Assembly (NCBI RefSeq): GCF_002812805.1
Contig: NZ_NMUM01000037.1
Location: 1 to 64,000, forward strand
Direction: 5' to 3'
DNA: 64,000 bases
From: Microbacterium lacus
Lineage (GTDB): Bacteria; Actinomycetota; Actinomycetes; Actinomycetales; Microbacteriaceae
The translations under genes were made by a program, and so were the position numbers. The first letter of the stretch is position 1. Each line of letters opens with the position of its first letter. Shown in pieces: positions 26,104-35,549 of the stretch. The notes under the pieces are model-generated. The model made no database searches and was not told the DNA's origin. It saw only the letters and a list, made by a program, of their open reading frames with translations.

Positions 26104-26409
26104 GTGATCGTCGATTTCGAGGGAACCGTCTACCGGTGGCAGGCACGGACTGATGCGTCCTGGTTCTTCGTCGATCTGCCCGGCGACGTGAGCGAGATGA
26201 TTCGCGAGATGCAGGATCCCGCGCTCGCCCGCGGCTTCGGTTCCGTCCGGGTACGGGTGAGCATCGGCGGCAGCACCTGGACGACGTCGATCTTCCCGTC
26301 GAGCGGGACCGGCTCATATGTCCTCCCCCTCAAACGCGCGGTGCGCGATGCCGAGGGATTGGACGAAGGGGGCATCGCGCGCACCCGTGTCGAACTCGTC
26401 GACCTGTGA
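26104..26409 (+). CDS. DUF1905 domain protein
   Basis: A 101-residue single-domain protein: FEGTVYRWQA, WFFVDLPGDVSEMI, GFGSVRVRVSIGGSTWTTSIFP and a final YVLPLKRAVRDAEGL. This matches the small beta-barrel DUF1905, of unknown role. It begins with GTG at 26104, directly behind a -10 element and without a ribosome site. It converges with the aldo/keto reductase gene. Confidence 0.8.
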   Translation: MIVDFEGTVYRWQARTDASWFFVDLPGDVSEMIREMQDPALARGFGSVRVRVSIGGSTWTTSIFPSSGTGSYVLPLKRAVRDAEGLDEGGIARTRVELVDL

Positions 26410-26418
26410 CGCACAGAC

Positions 26419-27411
26419 CTACCAGAGCGGGTGGATGTCGGCCCGCAACAGACGGTCGTAGACATCCCGCACCACGACATCGAAGGCCTCGACGTCGAAG
26501 TCCGCACCCGGCTCGAGCAGCGCGGCCGCCTCGGCGTTCGACACGGCCTGACGCGTGTTGCGTGCGCCGGGAATGACCGAGGTCACTCCCGCCCGCGACA
26601 TGATCCACGCCAGGGACGCCTGCGGAAGCGAAACACCCTCGGGCAGCGCTGCCGCGAGCTCGTTCGCCGCCTGGATGCCGACCTCGAAGTCGACCCCCGA
26701 GAACGTCTCGCCCCGATCGAACGCCTCACCGTTGCGGTTGTACGAGCGGTGGTCGTTCTGCGCGAACGTCGTGTCGGTCGTGTACTTGCCCGAGAGCAGA
26801 CCGGATGCGAGCGGCACGCGGGCGAGGATGCCCACGCCGGCAGCCGCGGCTGCGGGCAACACCTCGTCGAGGGGCTTCAGTCGCAGCGGGTTGAAGATGA
26901 TCTGAATGCTCGCCACCCCGGGACGAGAGATGGCCGACAGAGCCTGGTCGACGGTCTCGACCGAGACGCCGTAGGCCGCGATCGAGCCATCCGAAACCAG
27001 ATCGTCGAGGGCGTCGTACGTCGCATCCGCGTCGATGACCGCGCTCGGAGGGCAGTGCAACTGAACCAGGTCGAGCGTCTCCACGCCCAAGTTCCGGCGC
27101 GAGCGTTCGGTCCACGCGCGGAAGTTCTCGGGCGAGTAGTTCTCGAGCTCCTGGGGCTGGCGACGCCCCATCTTGGTCGCGACGAAGACGTCATCACGCC
27201 CGCGCAGGAACTGGCCGATCAGCGACTCGGAGCGTCCGTCGCCGTAGACATCAGCGGTGTCGAAGAGGGTCACACCCTGATCAGCGGCTGCGGCGAGAAC
27301 ACCGAGCGCGTCGTCCTCGCTGACGTCACCCCAGTCGGCGCCGAGCTGCCACGTTCCGAGCCCGACGATCGAAACCTCGCGGCCGGTACGGCCCAGAATT
27401 CGCTGCTGCAT
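26419..27411 (-). CDS. Aldo/keto reductase
   Basis: A 330-residue NADPH-dependent carbonyl reductase. The tetrad is visible: Asp in FDTADVYGDG, Tyr in the same motif, Lys in ATKMGRR and His in VQLHCPPS. The cofactor segment SVIPGARNTRQAVSNAEAA is near the C-terminus. ATG 27411 is preceded by AAGGGATCACC. No functional partner lies next to it, so the substrate is open. Confidence 0.88.
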   Translation of the reverse strand: MQQRILGRTGREVSIVGLGTWQLGADWGDVSEDDALGVLAAAADQGVTLFDTADVYGDGRSESLIGQFLRGRDDVFVATKMGRRQPQELENYSPENFRAWTERSRRNLGVETLDLVQLHCPPSAVIDADATYDALDDLVSDGSIAAYGVSVETVDQALSAISRPGVASIQIIFNPLRLKPLDEVLPAAAAAGVGILARVPLASGLLSGKYTTDTTFAQNDHRSYNRNGEAFDRGETFSGVDFEVGIQAANELAAALPEGVSLPQASLAWIMSRAGVTSVIPGARNTRQAVSNAEAAALLEPGADFDVEAFDVVVRDVYDRLLRADIHPLW

Positions 27412-27597
27412 GGTGATCCCTTTCACTTCGTTCCAGGCTATCCCGGGCTGCTCGGCCTGTGCCGTTCACAATTCCGTCCATCCGCGCGAAGCCCGCACCG
27501 GGCAGCCCCGAATTCCGCGGCTCACACGTCGTCCGCTTCACGGACTGACTGAATTGCGAACGCGAAAGCGCGAGCACGGAGCGCCCGCCGGGTGCCG

Positions 27598-28896
27598 CTA
27601 TCTGTCCGAGCCCAGAGCCGCCCGGTGCAGTTCACCGTAGGCACGACCGACGGCTTCGGCGAGCGCTTCGACGCGCGGCACCGCCGTGGGGTCGGTGCAG
27701 AACCCGATGCCGATCTCGTTGGCGTGCGAGATCGCCGCAATACGGAGGGCGTGGTGTGAGCCGGGTTCGGACGACGAGAAGAGTCGGTCTACTCGACGCC
27801 CGGCCACCGCGACCGGAATCCGTGGCCCCGGCACGTTGGAGATGGCGAGACTGAACTCGCGAGGACTGTCGGCGACGCGGTGCGCCACGGCATCCATGCC
27901 TGGGATCGCACCGAGGGCATGGAACAGGTCGTAGAGCAGCGACGCATCACCCGCCTGCTTCTCGGCACGCGTGCGAGCGCTGATGCGATCGAGCCGCAGC
28001 AGCGGATCGGATGTCCCGAGCTCAAGATCGACGTTGATGAACGAGTCATGATTGCCCGCCGCCGACGCATCCTCGTCCCGATGGTGCAGACTCACCGGCA
28101 CCTGTGCCCTCAGATCGAGATGGGCGGCATGGGCACCGAGCCAGGCATCCAGTCCTCCCGCGACCGCGGCGAGCAGGACGTCGTTGATCGTGGCATGTTG
28201 CGGTCGGGATGCTCCGATCACCTTCAACCCGTCGAGGGGCGCAACGGCGAAGGCGACATCCCGCGCCGCCGTGATCGGGCGGTCGAAGGGTGACTTGGAG
28301 CCCGGCTGGCCCAGCTCACGCGCGATGACTTCGGGCAGCCGGATCCACTCGTTCGTACCCGACGTCGATGGGTACACAGGGGCGGGTGCTGCATCGCGCG
28401 GTGACGCATCGTGCCGTGACGCATCGTGCACATCGAGCAGGATCGCCTCGAGAAATCGCATCCCGGCGATGCCATCCACCATCGCGTGATGCATCCGTGC
28501 GGCGATCGCCTCGCTCCCGTCCGCGAGCGGACCGATTAGGTCGAGCGTCCACAGCGGCCGCGCGCGGTCGAGGTGCTCCGACATGAGTTCGCTCACCTCG
28601 CGGCGCAGGTCTTCGGGGGTCGCGCATTCCCCGCCCGCGCGACGGCGCACATGGTGGGCGATGTCGAAGCCTTCGGCCGCGACCCAGCGCGGCGCGCCTG
28701 CCCCGAGCTCCACACGCTGAGTTGCGCGCGGCTCCGCACCCAGCCGCTGGGCGACCGACGCACGCAGCGCCTCGAGATCGAGCGGCTCGCCGGGCGCGAG
28801 GATCATCAGCTTGAGCGTGTGCCCCGTGAGTACCGACGATTCGAGCGCCAAGATGCGGGCGTCGTCCGCAGACAGGAACTCACCGTCATCCGTCAC
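27598..28896 (-). CDS. Wax ester synthase/diacylglycerol acyltransferase family
   Basis: A 432-residue WS/DGAT enzyme that transfers an acyl group from acyl-CoA to an alcohol or diacylglycerol to make storage lipid. The catalytic HHxxxDG motif is HHAMVDG at about residue 128, and SNVPGPRIPVAVAGRRV lies in the C-terminal half as in the family. The GTG 28896 start has TAGGCT seven bases ahead, a leaderless arrangement. A short 15-bp tandem repeat (28400-28429) adds HDASRHDAS to a loop. Acyl-CoA could come from the FadD gene nearby. Confidence 0.85.
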   Translation of the reverse strand: MTDDGEFLSADDARILALESSVLTGHTLKLMILAPGEPLDLEALRASVAQRLGAEPRATQRVELGAGAPRWVAAEGFDIAHHVRRRAGGECATPEDLRREVSELMSEHLDRARPLWTLDLIGPLADGSEAIAARMHHAMVDGIAGMRFLEAILLDVHDASRHDASPRDAAPAPVYPSTSGTNEWIRLPEVIARELGQPGSKSPFDRPITAARDVAFAVAPLDGLKVIGASRPQHATINDVLLAAVAGGLDAWLGAHAAHLDLRAQVPVSLHHRDEDASAAGNHDSFINVDLELGTSDPLLRLDRISARTRAEKQAGDASLLYDLFHALGAIPGMDAVAHRVADSPREFSLAISNVPGPRIPVAVAGRRVDRLFSSSEPGSHHALRIAAISHANEIGIGFCTDPTAVPRVEALAEAVGRAYGELHRAALGSDR

Positions 28897-28903
28897 GTCG
28901 GTC

Positions 28904-28909
28904 AGCCTA
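28904..28909 (-). promoter_or_regulatory. -10 element of a leaderless transcript
   Basis: TAGGCT (minus strand) stands seven bases before the GTG start at 28896 of the wax ester synthase gene. Confidence 0.4.
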
Positions 28910-29000
28910 TCGACGCCGCGCCGGGGGCCACGCGACGAAACATCGCCGACACACGGCACGCGAATACTGAGCGAGCGAACCGAAGGCAGGAAGAAACACC

Positions 29001-30458
29001 ATGACAGAACGCCTTCACCTCGGTGGGCTCGATGCCACAGCGATGATCGAACTGATGAACCGCGGTGACGTGTCTGCGGCGGCCGTGATCGACGAGCATC
29101 TCGCGCTCGCGAGTGGCAGAGGCGCCGAGCTCTGCGCCATCGTCGCGCAGGATCCTGAGGCAGCACGCTCGGTGGCACGGGCAGTGGACGAGGCACGCCG
29201 AAAAGGCGAGCCGCACGGCACCCTCGCGGGCGTGCCGATGACCGTGAAGGACTCGTTCGACGTGCGCGGCCTGCGCACGACCCACGGACGTCTCTCCGAT
29301 TCGCACGTCGCGACCGAGGATGCACCGGCGGTCGCCCGTGCTCGCGCCGCGGGCGCGGTGATCTACGGCAAGACGAACGTGCCCGTCCTGCTTGATGACT
29401 ACCAGAGCAGCAACCCCGACTTCGGGCGCACGCTGAATCCTTGGGATCCGGAACGCACTCCGGGCGGCTCGTCGGGGGGCTCGGCCGCCGCGATCGCCGC
29501 GGGGCTCTCGGCTCTGGAACTCGGCAGCGACCTGTCGGGCTCCATCCGAATGCCGGCCGCGTGGTGCGGGATCTTCGGACACCGGCCGAGCAACGGCGTG
29601 CTATCGAAGATGGGACACCTGCCCTGGGCTGTCGACGGACTGATCGAGCCGCCCGTCTCCGTCGCGGGGCCGATGGCGCGGTCGGCGCGCGACCTGAGCC
29701 TGGCGTTCGAGGTGCTCGCCGGGCCTGCCCGCCTCGACGCGGTGGGCTGGCGTCTACAGCTCCCCCCGTCGCGCGTCGACAGGCTGCGCGGCACGCGCGT
29801 GGGGCTCTGGGTCTACGAGCCGGCGGCGCCTATCGATGACGAGATGCGGATGGCTCTGCTCGACCTTGCCGACACGCTCCGCGCCGCGGGCTGCACGGTG
29901 GACGAGCTGACCAAACCCCCGGGCGCGGGTGCCGCGGGCCTCGAGCTCTTCGATCGCCTGCAGGGTGCCGAGATCGCGCACAGCTTGACCGACGACGATT
30001 GGAACACGCTCGTCGCGGCGGCCGCGGATACAGACGCTCCCGACAATAAGGCCGCACGCGCACTCACCCAGTCCGCACGCACCGCCTGGCAGGACGCCGA
30101 GGCGCAGCGCGCGATCACCGCCGCATGGGGTTCGGTGTTCGACCGGTTCGACGTCGTGCTCGCGCCGGCGGTTCCGGGGGCCGCGCCCCGGCACGACGAG
30201 CGGCCCGGCGCCGAGCGGAGGTTGAATGTCGGCGGAACGGAGAATCCGGCTGCGGATGTCGTCAGCGCGTGGAGCCGCATGGTGAACCTCGCGATGCTTC
30301 CCTCGACCGTGATACCCCTGGGGCCCGGCGCCGATACCGGAATGCCCCTGGGCGCGCAGCTGATCGGCCCGTACCTGGAAGATCGCACACCGCTGCGGTT
30401 CGCCGCCCTGATGGAAGCCGAGGGCATCATCGGCTTCACCCCACCGAACGGATGGTGA
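29001..30458 (+). CDS. Amidase (amidase signature family)
   Basis: A 485-residue cytosolic amide hydrolase. The Ser-cisSer-Lys triad is visible: Lys83 in TVKDSFD, the GGSSGGS box (155-161) and nucleophile Ser181 in LSGSIRMPA. ATG 29001 follows CAGGAAGAAACACC. The length is normal. It overlaps the next gene by seven bases, so it works with the asparaginase-like protein, perhaps in breaking down an amide-bearing compound; the substrate is unknown. Confidence 0.88.
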   Translation: MTERLHLGGLDATAMIELMNRGDVSAAAVIDEHLALASGRGAELCAIVAQDPEAARSVARAVDEARRKGEPHGTLAGVPMTVKDSFDVRGLRTTHGRLSDSHVATEDAPAVARARAAGAVIYGKTNVPVLLDDYQSSNPDFGRTLNPWDPERTPGGSSGGSAAAIAAGLSALELGSDLSGSIRMPAAWCGIFGHRPSNGVLSKMGHLPWAVDGLIEPPVSVAGPMARSARDLSLAFEVLAGPARLDAVGWRLQLPPSRVDRLRGTRVGLWVYEPAAPIDDEMRMALLDLADTLRAAGCTVDELTKPPGAGAAGLELFDRLQGAEIAHSLTDDDWNTLVAAAADTDAPDNKAARALTQSARTAWQDAEAQRAITAAWGSVFDRFDVVLAPAVPGAAPRHDERPGAERRLNVGGTENPAADVVSAWSRMVNLAMLPSTVIPLGPGADTGMPLGAQLIGPYLEDRTPLRFAALMEAEGIIGFTPPNGW

Positions 30459-32209
30459 ACGTCGTGTCCCCCGCCTCCTCCGATATCCCCGAGCCCATGG
30501 CCGCCGAGCACCTGCCCCGCATCGCGGTGTTCAGCGGCGCGAACGCGACGGTGCAGAACAGCGAGCCACTCATCACGAGCGACGCAGCCCGTCGCAAATA
30601 TGGGCTGCCCCCACGCCGCAACCCCGACGGCACACCGCCCCGGCACGACATCGTGCGCCCGCAGCGCCTCGCCGCGCCCGTCACCGTGTACATCGAGGCG
30701 TACTCGGCGCATCCGCTCGAGCGCGACGCATCCGACCTCTACGCGCCACCCGACGGTTATGTGACTCCCGCAGGCGACTTCGTGGCAGGGCGGATGTCTG
30801 AGGCCGACGTCCCGGTGTACGCGGTCACGATCGGTCCCGATGACGGGCTGTTCGCCCTGCCCTATATGGCACGCACGCGTGACGGCGGGGCCTGGGAGCA
30901 GGAGGGTATCGAGCCCCTCAGTCCCGCCGCGGAGAGCCGCCAGACCTTCTACCCCGACGCCTCCCGCATCTTCGAAGAGATCGACCGGTTCGGTCTCGAC
31001 GAGAAGGGCGGCAACAACATGCTCGGCTCGAAGGGGCGCTACGACTTCGTGCGCGCGGCCCCGTCGGGCGGCTACGTGAACGGACTGGCCGCGTCGCAGC
31101 GCACCGACCGCGGCCTGACCGACGGCGACATCGCGCCGGAGGTGCGGGGCGAGGACTTCTTCGGGTATCGCCCGTACCACCTGGCGCACGCGCCGGCGAT
31201 GGCGACGCTCGCCCGGCTGACCAACATCGTGCAGTCGACGCTCGATCGCGGTGCCTATGAGGGCGCGATGTGGCTCGAAGACAGCGCGAGTGTGGAAGAC
31301 ACCGCCTACTGGCTGAATCTGCTCATCGACACGACCATCCCGTTCAGCTGCAACGCCTCGCAGCGGCCGCACGGGGCGCTTGCCAACGACGGCGATCGCA
31401 ACCTCGTCGACAGCGTCGCCTACATCCGTTCGCGCATCTGGGCGGACACGCAGGGCGCCGATGCGATCGGTGTCGTGCTCGTGCAGGACGAGCAGATCTT
31501 CGCCGCGCGCGATGCGCAGAAGGCGGATGCTCGACCCGGCGGGTTCGTCGCGACCGGCGGGCACGGCGGCATCATCGGCACGATCGGCGCTCCGGGCGAT
31601 CCCATGCTCACCTACCGCCCGGCCAAGGCGCACACGTCGCGCTCCGCCGTCAACCTGCGCCGCATTCCCAACGTCGTCCTCGGCGTGACGGCCGGACAGA
31701 CCGGGGTGAACACGGTCGAGGTCCCCCTCAAGGATCCCGCGGGAATGCTGCTCGAGAGCGCCATCCCGAAGGTCACGATCGCCAAGTATGCGCGCTACGG
31801 CATGGACGATTTCTCCGACTCCGCAGCCATGCAGGTCGAGATCCTGGCACGTATCGAGAAGAACCTCCAGAACTTCCCCCTCGCGGGTTTCGTGCTCGAG
31901 GGAATGGCTCCCTTCGGCATCGGCAACGAATCCGAGACGGCTGCGCTCGAACAGGCGGTGCTCCGCGGAATGCCCGTGGTGTGCGTCAACCGCGGCAACG
32001 CGGAGGGCATGGTCGGGGGCGGTCCGGGGCCCGCGTTCATCTCGGGCAGCAACCTCACCGCGACGAAGGCCCGGCTGCTGTTGATGGCCTGCCTCATGCG
32101 GTTCGGGGCACTGCCACCGGCTGCCGATCCGTCTGCTCCGACGGGTGAGGAGTGGCAGCGGATTCACGCGCGCGTGCGTGACTACCAGCAGGTTTTCGAC
32201 ACGCACTGA
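30452..32209 (+). CDS. Asparaginase-like family protein
   Basis: A 585-residue protein whose second half follows the asparaginase fold: ATGGHGGIIGTIGA (about 365-378) looks like the Thr/Gly loop, and FVLEGMAPFGIGN, GMPVVCVNRGN and ATKARLLLMACL match the C-terminal asparaginase domain. The N-terminal 150 residues are extra. It is much longer than classical asparaginases (about 330). ATG 30452 overlaps the amidase stop; GTG 30455 is an alternative. Amide hydrolysis is likely, the exact reaction is not known. Confidence 0.7.
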   Translation: MVNVVSPASSDIPEPMAAEHLPRIAVFSGANATVQNSEPLITSDAARRKYGLPPRRNPDGTPPRHDIVRPQRLAAPVTVYIEAYSAHPLERDASDLYAPPDGYVTPAGDFVAGRMSEADVPVYAVTIGPDDGLFALPYMARTRDGGAWEQEGIEPLSPAAESRQTFYPDASRIFEEIDRFGLDEKGGNNMLGSKGRYDFVRAAPSGGYVNGLAASQRTDRGLTDGDIAPEVRGEDFFGYRPYHLAHAPAMATLARLTNIVQSTLDRGAYEGAMWLEDSASVEDTAYWLNLLIDTTIPFSCNASQRPHGALANDGDRNLVDSVAYIRSRIWADTQGADAIGVVLVQDEQIFAARDAQKADARPGGFVATGGHGGIIGTIGAPGDPMLTYRPAKAHTSRSAVNLRRIPNVVLGVTAGQTGVNTVEVPLKDPAGMLLESAIPKVTIAKYARYGMDDFSDSAAMQVEILARIEKNLQNFPLAGFVLEGMAPFGIGNESETAALEQAVLRGMPVVCVNRGNAEGMVGGGPGPAFISGSNLTATKARLLLMACLMRFGALPPAADPSAPTGEEWQRIHARVRDYQQVFDTH

Positions 32210-32277
32210 ACCGGCCGCAAGCGAACGGGAGGGGACGCGCCGCCCCCGGTGTCGGACGACCGCGCGATGATGGGGGC

Positions 32278-33396
32278 ATGCCCTTCGCAGACGAGCTCCT
32301 CGGCGCCGGGGTGGCACGCACGCTGACCCGGTCCATCCAGGACGCCATGCCCGGGCGGCAGCTCCGCGAGCTGCCCCACGCTTCGGAATCGCTCGATGGG
32401 CTGTCGCTCCGGGAACGCGCGGACCTGCTGCGCGACGCCCTGCTGGCGGATGTCCCGGGCGATTACGCGACGCTCGCCCGAATCATCCGCTCTGCCGCCG
32501 CCCGCGACGCCGCCTTCACGGGTTGGTTGATCTGGCCCATCACCGGCGCCGTCGCCGCCCGCGCCGTCGACGAGGGGACGGATGCTTCGTTCGACGACGC
32601 AATGGCACTGCTCTCCGAATTGACGGGTCGGCTGACCGCGGAGTTCGCGATTCGCACGCTGCTCCGTCACGACCTCGATCGTGCCCTCGAGATCATCGCG
32701 GACTGGACCGCCTCACCGGACGAGCATGTGCGGCGGCTCGCGAGCGAGGGCACGCGCGCCTATCTGCCGTGGGCCGTTCGGGTGCCGGGGCTGCTTGCCC
32801 GGCCGGGGGTCACCGTCAGTATCCTGGACGCCCTGTATCGCGACGACAGCGAGTACGTGCGCCGATCTGTTGCGAACCACCTCAACGATCTCAGCCGCGA
32901 CTCCCCCGAACTCGTCGTCGTGACGGCGCGGCGCTGGCTCGACACGCCCGCACCCACGACACAGGCCCTGGTGCGCCATGCGCTCCGGACCCTGGTCAAG
33001 CGCGGCGATCCGCAGGCTCTCGCCCTGCTCGGGTTCGCGCCGGCCACCGTTCAGATCGACGGGCCGTTCGTCTCCGACACCCGATTGCCGTGGGGAGACG
33101 AGGTCCGCTTCACCGCCGTCATCCGGAACACGGGAGCGGATGACGCTCGCCTGGTGGTCGACTACGTCGTGCACCATCGGCGCGCCAACGGCACGCTCAG
33201 CACGAAGGTCTTCAAGCTCGCGACCGCCGCTCTCGCCCCTGGCGAAGAGCTGGCGATCGACCGCCGGCACTCCTTCCGCGCGATCACCACGCGCCGCTAC
33301 TACGCCGGCGAGCACGCCGTCGCGTTGCAGGTGAACGGGGTCGCGACGCCGTCCGCGACGTTCGAGTTACTGGCCCTCGCGGGCGAGCCAGCCTGA
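32278..33396 (+). CDS. alkC: AlkC-type DNA alkylation repair glycosylase
   Basis: A 372-residue HEAT-repeat protein of the AlkC/AlkD superfamily, which removes N3-methylated purines from DNA. Helical repeats fill about residues 20-265 (LRDALLADVPGDYATLARII, TWLI-type Trp residues, VRRSVANHLNDLSRDSPELVV). A C-terminal Ig-like beta domain (about 270-365, VRFTAVIRNTGADDARLVVDY) is the feature separating AlkC from AlkD. It is encoded alone, 68 bp after the asparaginase-like gene. Confidence 0.82.
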   Translation: MPFADELLGAGVARTLTRSIQDAMPGRQLRELPHASESLDGLSLRERADLLRDALLADVPGDYATLARIIRSAAARDAAFTGWLIWPITGAVAARAVDEGTDASFDDAMALLSELTGRLTAEFAIRTLLRHDLDRALEIIADWTASPDEHVRRLASEGTRAYLPWAVRVPGLLARPGVTVSILDALYRDDSEYVRRSVANHLNDLSRDSPELVVVTARRWLDTPAPTTQALVRHALRTLVKRGDPQALALLGFAPATVQIDGPFVSDTRLPWGDEVRFTAVIRNTGADDARLVVDYVVHHRRANGTLSTKVFKLATAALAPGEELAIDRRHSFRAITTRRYYAGEHAVALQVNGVATPSATFELLALAGEPA

Positions 33397-33412
33397 GGGC
33401 GATAATGACGCG

Positions 33413-33835
33413 ATGAGCGAGATCAAGACGCGGGCGACGGATGCCGATGTCACCGCCTTCCTCGAGGCCGCGTCACCTCAGCGTCGTCGCGATGACGGGA
33501 TGGCTCTCGCGCAGATCTTCCGTGAGGTGACGGGCGTCGATCCGGTTATGTGGGGTCCGTCGATCGTCGGATACGGCCGCTATCGCTACGCATCGCCCGT
33601 CAACCCACGCACCCACGGCGAGATGCCGAAAACGGGGTTCTCACCCCGCAAGTCGCAGCTCTCGCTCTACGGGCTCAAGGATCTGCCCGAGAGTGCCGCC
33701 CTACTCCCACAGCTCGGCACGTACACCGAGGGCGCCGGATGCCTATACGTGAAGAAGCTCGACGACATCGATCTCGATGTGCTCCGGCGATTGATCGCCA
33801 TTGCGTGGCAGCGCGGCGTCGACCCGACTCCCTGA
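33413..33835 (+). CDS. DUF1801 domain protein, intact copy
   Basis: A 140-residue YdhG-like protein: VTAFLEAASPQRRRDDG, WGPSIVGYGRYRY, MPKTGFSPRKSQLSLYGL and a final LYVKKLDDIDLDVLRRLIA. The family is of unknown function and often sits with stress genes. A GATAAT element lies six bases before the ATG. A dead copy of the same gene lies at 35185-35539, so it was duplicated locally. Confidence 0.85.
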   Translation: MSEIKTRATDADVTAFLEAASPQRRRDDGMALAQIFREVTGVDPVMWGPSIVGYGRYRYASPVNPRTHGEMPKTGFSPRKSQLSLYGLKDLPESAALLPQLGTYTEGAGCLYVKKLDDIDLDVLRRLIAIAWQRGVDPTP

Positions 33836-33867
33836 GCCGGGCCGACGCCGCCGGAATGTCGCGCGGC

Positions 33868-35040
33868 CTAGGGTCGTCCGCCGCCGCCACCACCGCCGGC
33901 GCCGGCGCCGGCGCCACCCATCATCTGGCTCGACAGTTCCGTAACCTGCTCGCCGTTGACGATCAGGGTTCCACCCGAGAGCGTCCCCGTCCCGTCGAAG
34001 TCGGTTGCCGACTGCGCCGTGATGTCGATCGTGCCGCCCGTGATCGCGAGGTCACCGTTGCTGTCGATCGCGTCGGTGTCTCCCGAGCCCATCACGATCG
34101 TGATGTCTCCGCCGTTGATCGTGACGCTGAGGCCGCTCGTGACGATGGCCGAGGCTGCGGCGTTGATGCCGTCGTCGCTCGCGTTGACCGAGATCTCGCC
34201 GGCATCGATCACGATGACGGGCGCCTCGATACCTTCGACGGATTCGAGGATGTCGATGGTGCCGCCCGTGATCGTCAGCTGCTGCTCGGCCTTGACTGCG
34301 TCATCGCCCGTGGTGATCGTGATGCCACCACCAGAGACGACGAGTTGCCCCGCGCCAGCGTCGGTATCGTTGCTCGACTTCATCCCGTCGCCGGCTGCAT
34401 CGATCGCTATGGTACCGCCGCTGATCGTCAGCGAGTCGGTGCCGCGGATGCCGTCGTCGACACTTTCGACGGTGATGGTTCCGGACTCGATCCACAGGTC
34501 GTCCTTGCCGACGATGCCGTCGGCGAAAGTCGCGGTGACATCGAGCGAACCGGTGCCGGTGATGATCAGGTCATCGGCGGAGTAGATGGCACCGTCGATC
34601 TCTTCGTCGGTGCGTGTGGATGCGTCGGACACGGTGTTGGTCGTACCATCCGCTAGTTCGATGACTGTCGTTTCAGCGCTGTCGACCTGGATGGCGGCAC
34701 CCGCGCTACTCGCGATCGTGACGCCGTTCAGGATGATTCGCACGTTCCCGTCCGTGTTGACCACAACCTGTCCCGTGGTGGATCCGCTGAGGACGTAGGT
34801 GCCCGTCTCGGTGATGCTGAGGCCGTCGTCCGTGAGCGCCACCTCTGTGGTCGGCAGAGCGCTCCAGTCGATGTCGCCGCTGGCGTTGCTCGTGTCCACC
34901 GCGATGGTCGAGCTGGACTCGATGGTCGATGCGGAGCTGGACGAGGTGCCCGTACTCGATGGGGTGGCGGTCACAGCACATCCGGACACCAGGAGTGCGG
35001 AGGTCAAGAGGGCCGTTGCGGTCAGGGCGAGTCGTCTCAT
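33868..35040 (-). CDS. Carbohydrate-binding-domain lipoprotein (Cthe_2159-like)
   Basis: A 390-residue secreted lipoprotein: signal helix with lipobox LLVSGC near residue 20, a Ser/Thr-rich linker, then about 280 residues of repeated ITGGTIDI/GSLDV strands with Asp-Gly turns (SVDDGIRG, SASDDGINA type). This is the pattern of the parallel beta-helix family around Cthe_2159 (DUF4353), which binds acidic sugars with calcium. It ends in a Gly-rich tail. ATG 35040 follows AAGGATCGACC. It lies between an intact and a dead DUF1801 gene, on the other strand. Confidence 0.78.
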   Translation of the reverse strand: MRRLALTATALLTSALLVSGCAVTATPSSTGTSSSSASTIESSSTIAVDTSNASGDIDWSALPTTEVALTDDGLSITETGTYVLSGSTTGQVVVNTDGNVRIILNGVTIASSAGAAIQVDSAETTVIELADGTTNTVSDASTRTDEEIDGAIYSADDLIITGTGSLDVTATFADGIVGKDDLWIESGTITVESVDDGIRGTDSLTISGGTIAIDAAGDGMKSSNDTDAGAGQLVVSGGGITITTGDDAVKAEQQLTITGGTIDILESVEGIEAPVIVIDAGEISVNASDDGINAAASAIVTSGLSVTINGGDITIVMGSGDTDAIDSNGDLAITGGTIDITAQSATDFDGTGTLSGGTLIVNGEQVTELSSQMMGGAGAGAGGGGGGGRP

Positions 35041-35184
35041 GGTCGATCCTTGGGTCGTGTTTCCTTCGTGGCGGATCACCACTCCACCGCGCGCCCCTAT
35101 GCGGCTCCTTTGTGCCGTCTATGCCCCTGCGCTGGTTTGCAAAAGGGCCGGAGCGCTCCGCGGCTGCACCGCGGCTGCACCGCG

Positions 35185-35539
35185 ACGACGCCGCGACGAC
35201 GGGCTGGCTCTCGCCGAGATGTTCCGAGAGGTGACCGGCGTCGATCCCGTTCTGTGGGGTCCATCGGTCGTCGGCTACGGCCGCTACCATCACGCCTCGC
35301 CCGTCAACCCGCGCACCCACGGCGAGATGCCAAAGACGGGGATCTCGCCTCGCAAGGCTCAGCTGTCGCCGTACGGCCTGAAAGTTCTGCCCGAGGGCGC
35401 GGAGCTTCTCCCGCAGCTGGGCACATATACCGAGGGCGCCGGATGCATCTACGTCTAGAAGCTCGACGACATCGACCTCGGGGTGCTCAGACGCCTGATC
35501 GCCATAACGTGGCAGCGCAGCGACGACCCAGCACCGTAG
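35185..35539 (+). pseudogene. DUF1801 gene, decayed second copy
   Basis: The frame matches the intact DUF1801 protein from QRRRDDG to the C-terminus but lacks the first 20 residues and any start codon. A Lys codon near the end has become TAG (35456-35458), after which the match continues (KLDDIDLGVLRRLIA) to the true stop. Upstream, small tandem duplications (CCGCGGCTGCA, CCGCGACGACG) mark the broken 5' end. Confidence 0.85.
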
Positions 35540-35542
35540 CGT
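35537..35542 (+). promoter_or_regulatory. -10 element built on the pseudogene stop
   Basis: TAGCGT includes the TAG stop of the dead DUF1801 copy and lies seven bases before GTG 35550, a leaderless arrangement for the next gene. Confidence 0.4.
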
Positions 35543-35549
35543 GGCGATC

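Noticed and set aside
29813..32317. 834-codon minus-strand open frame
   Set aside because: Antisense to the amidase and asparaginase-like genes, whose catalytic motifs are clear.
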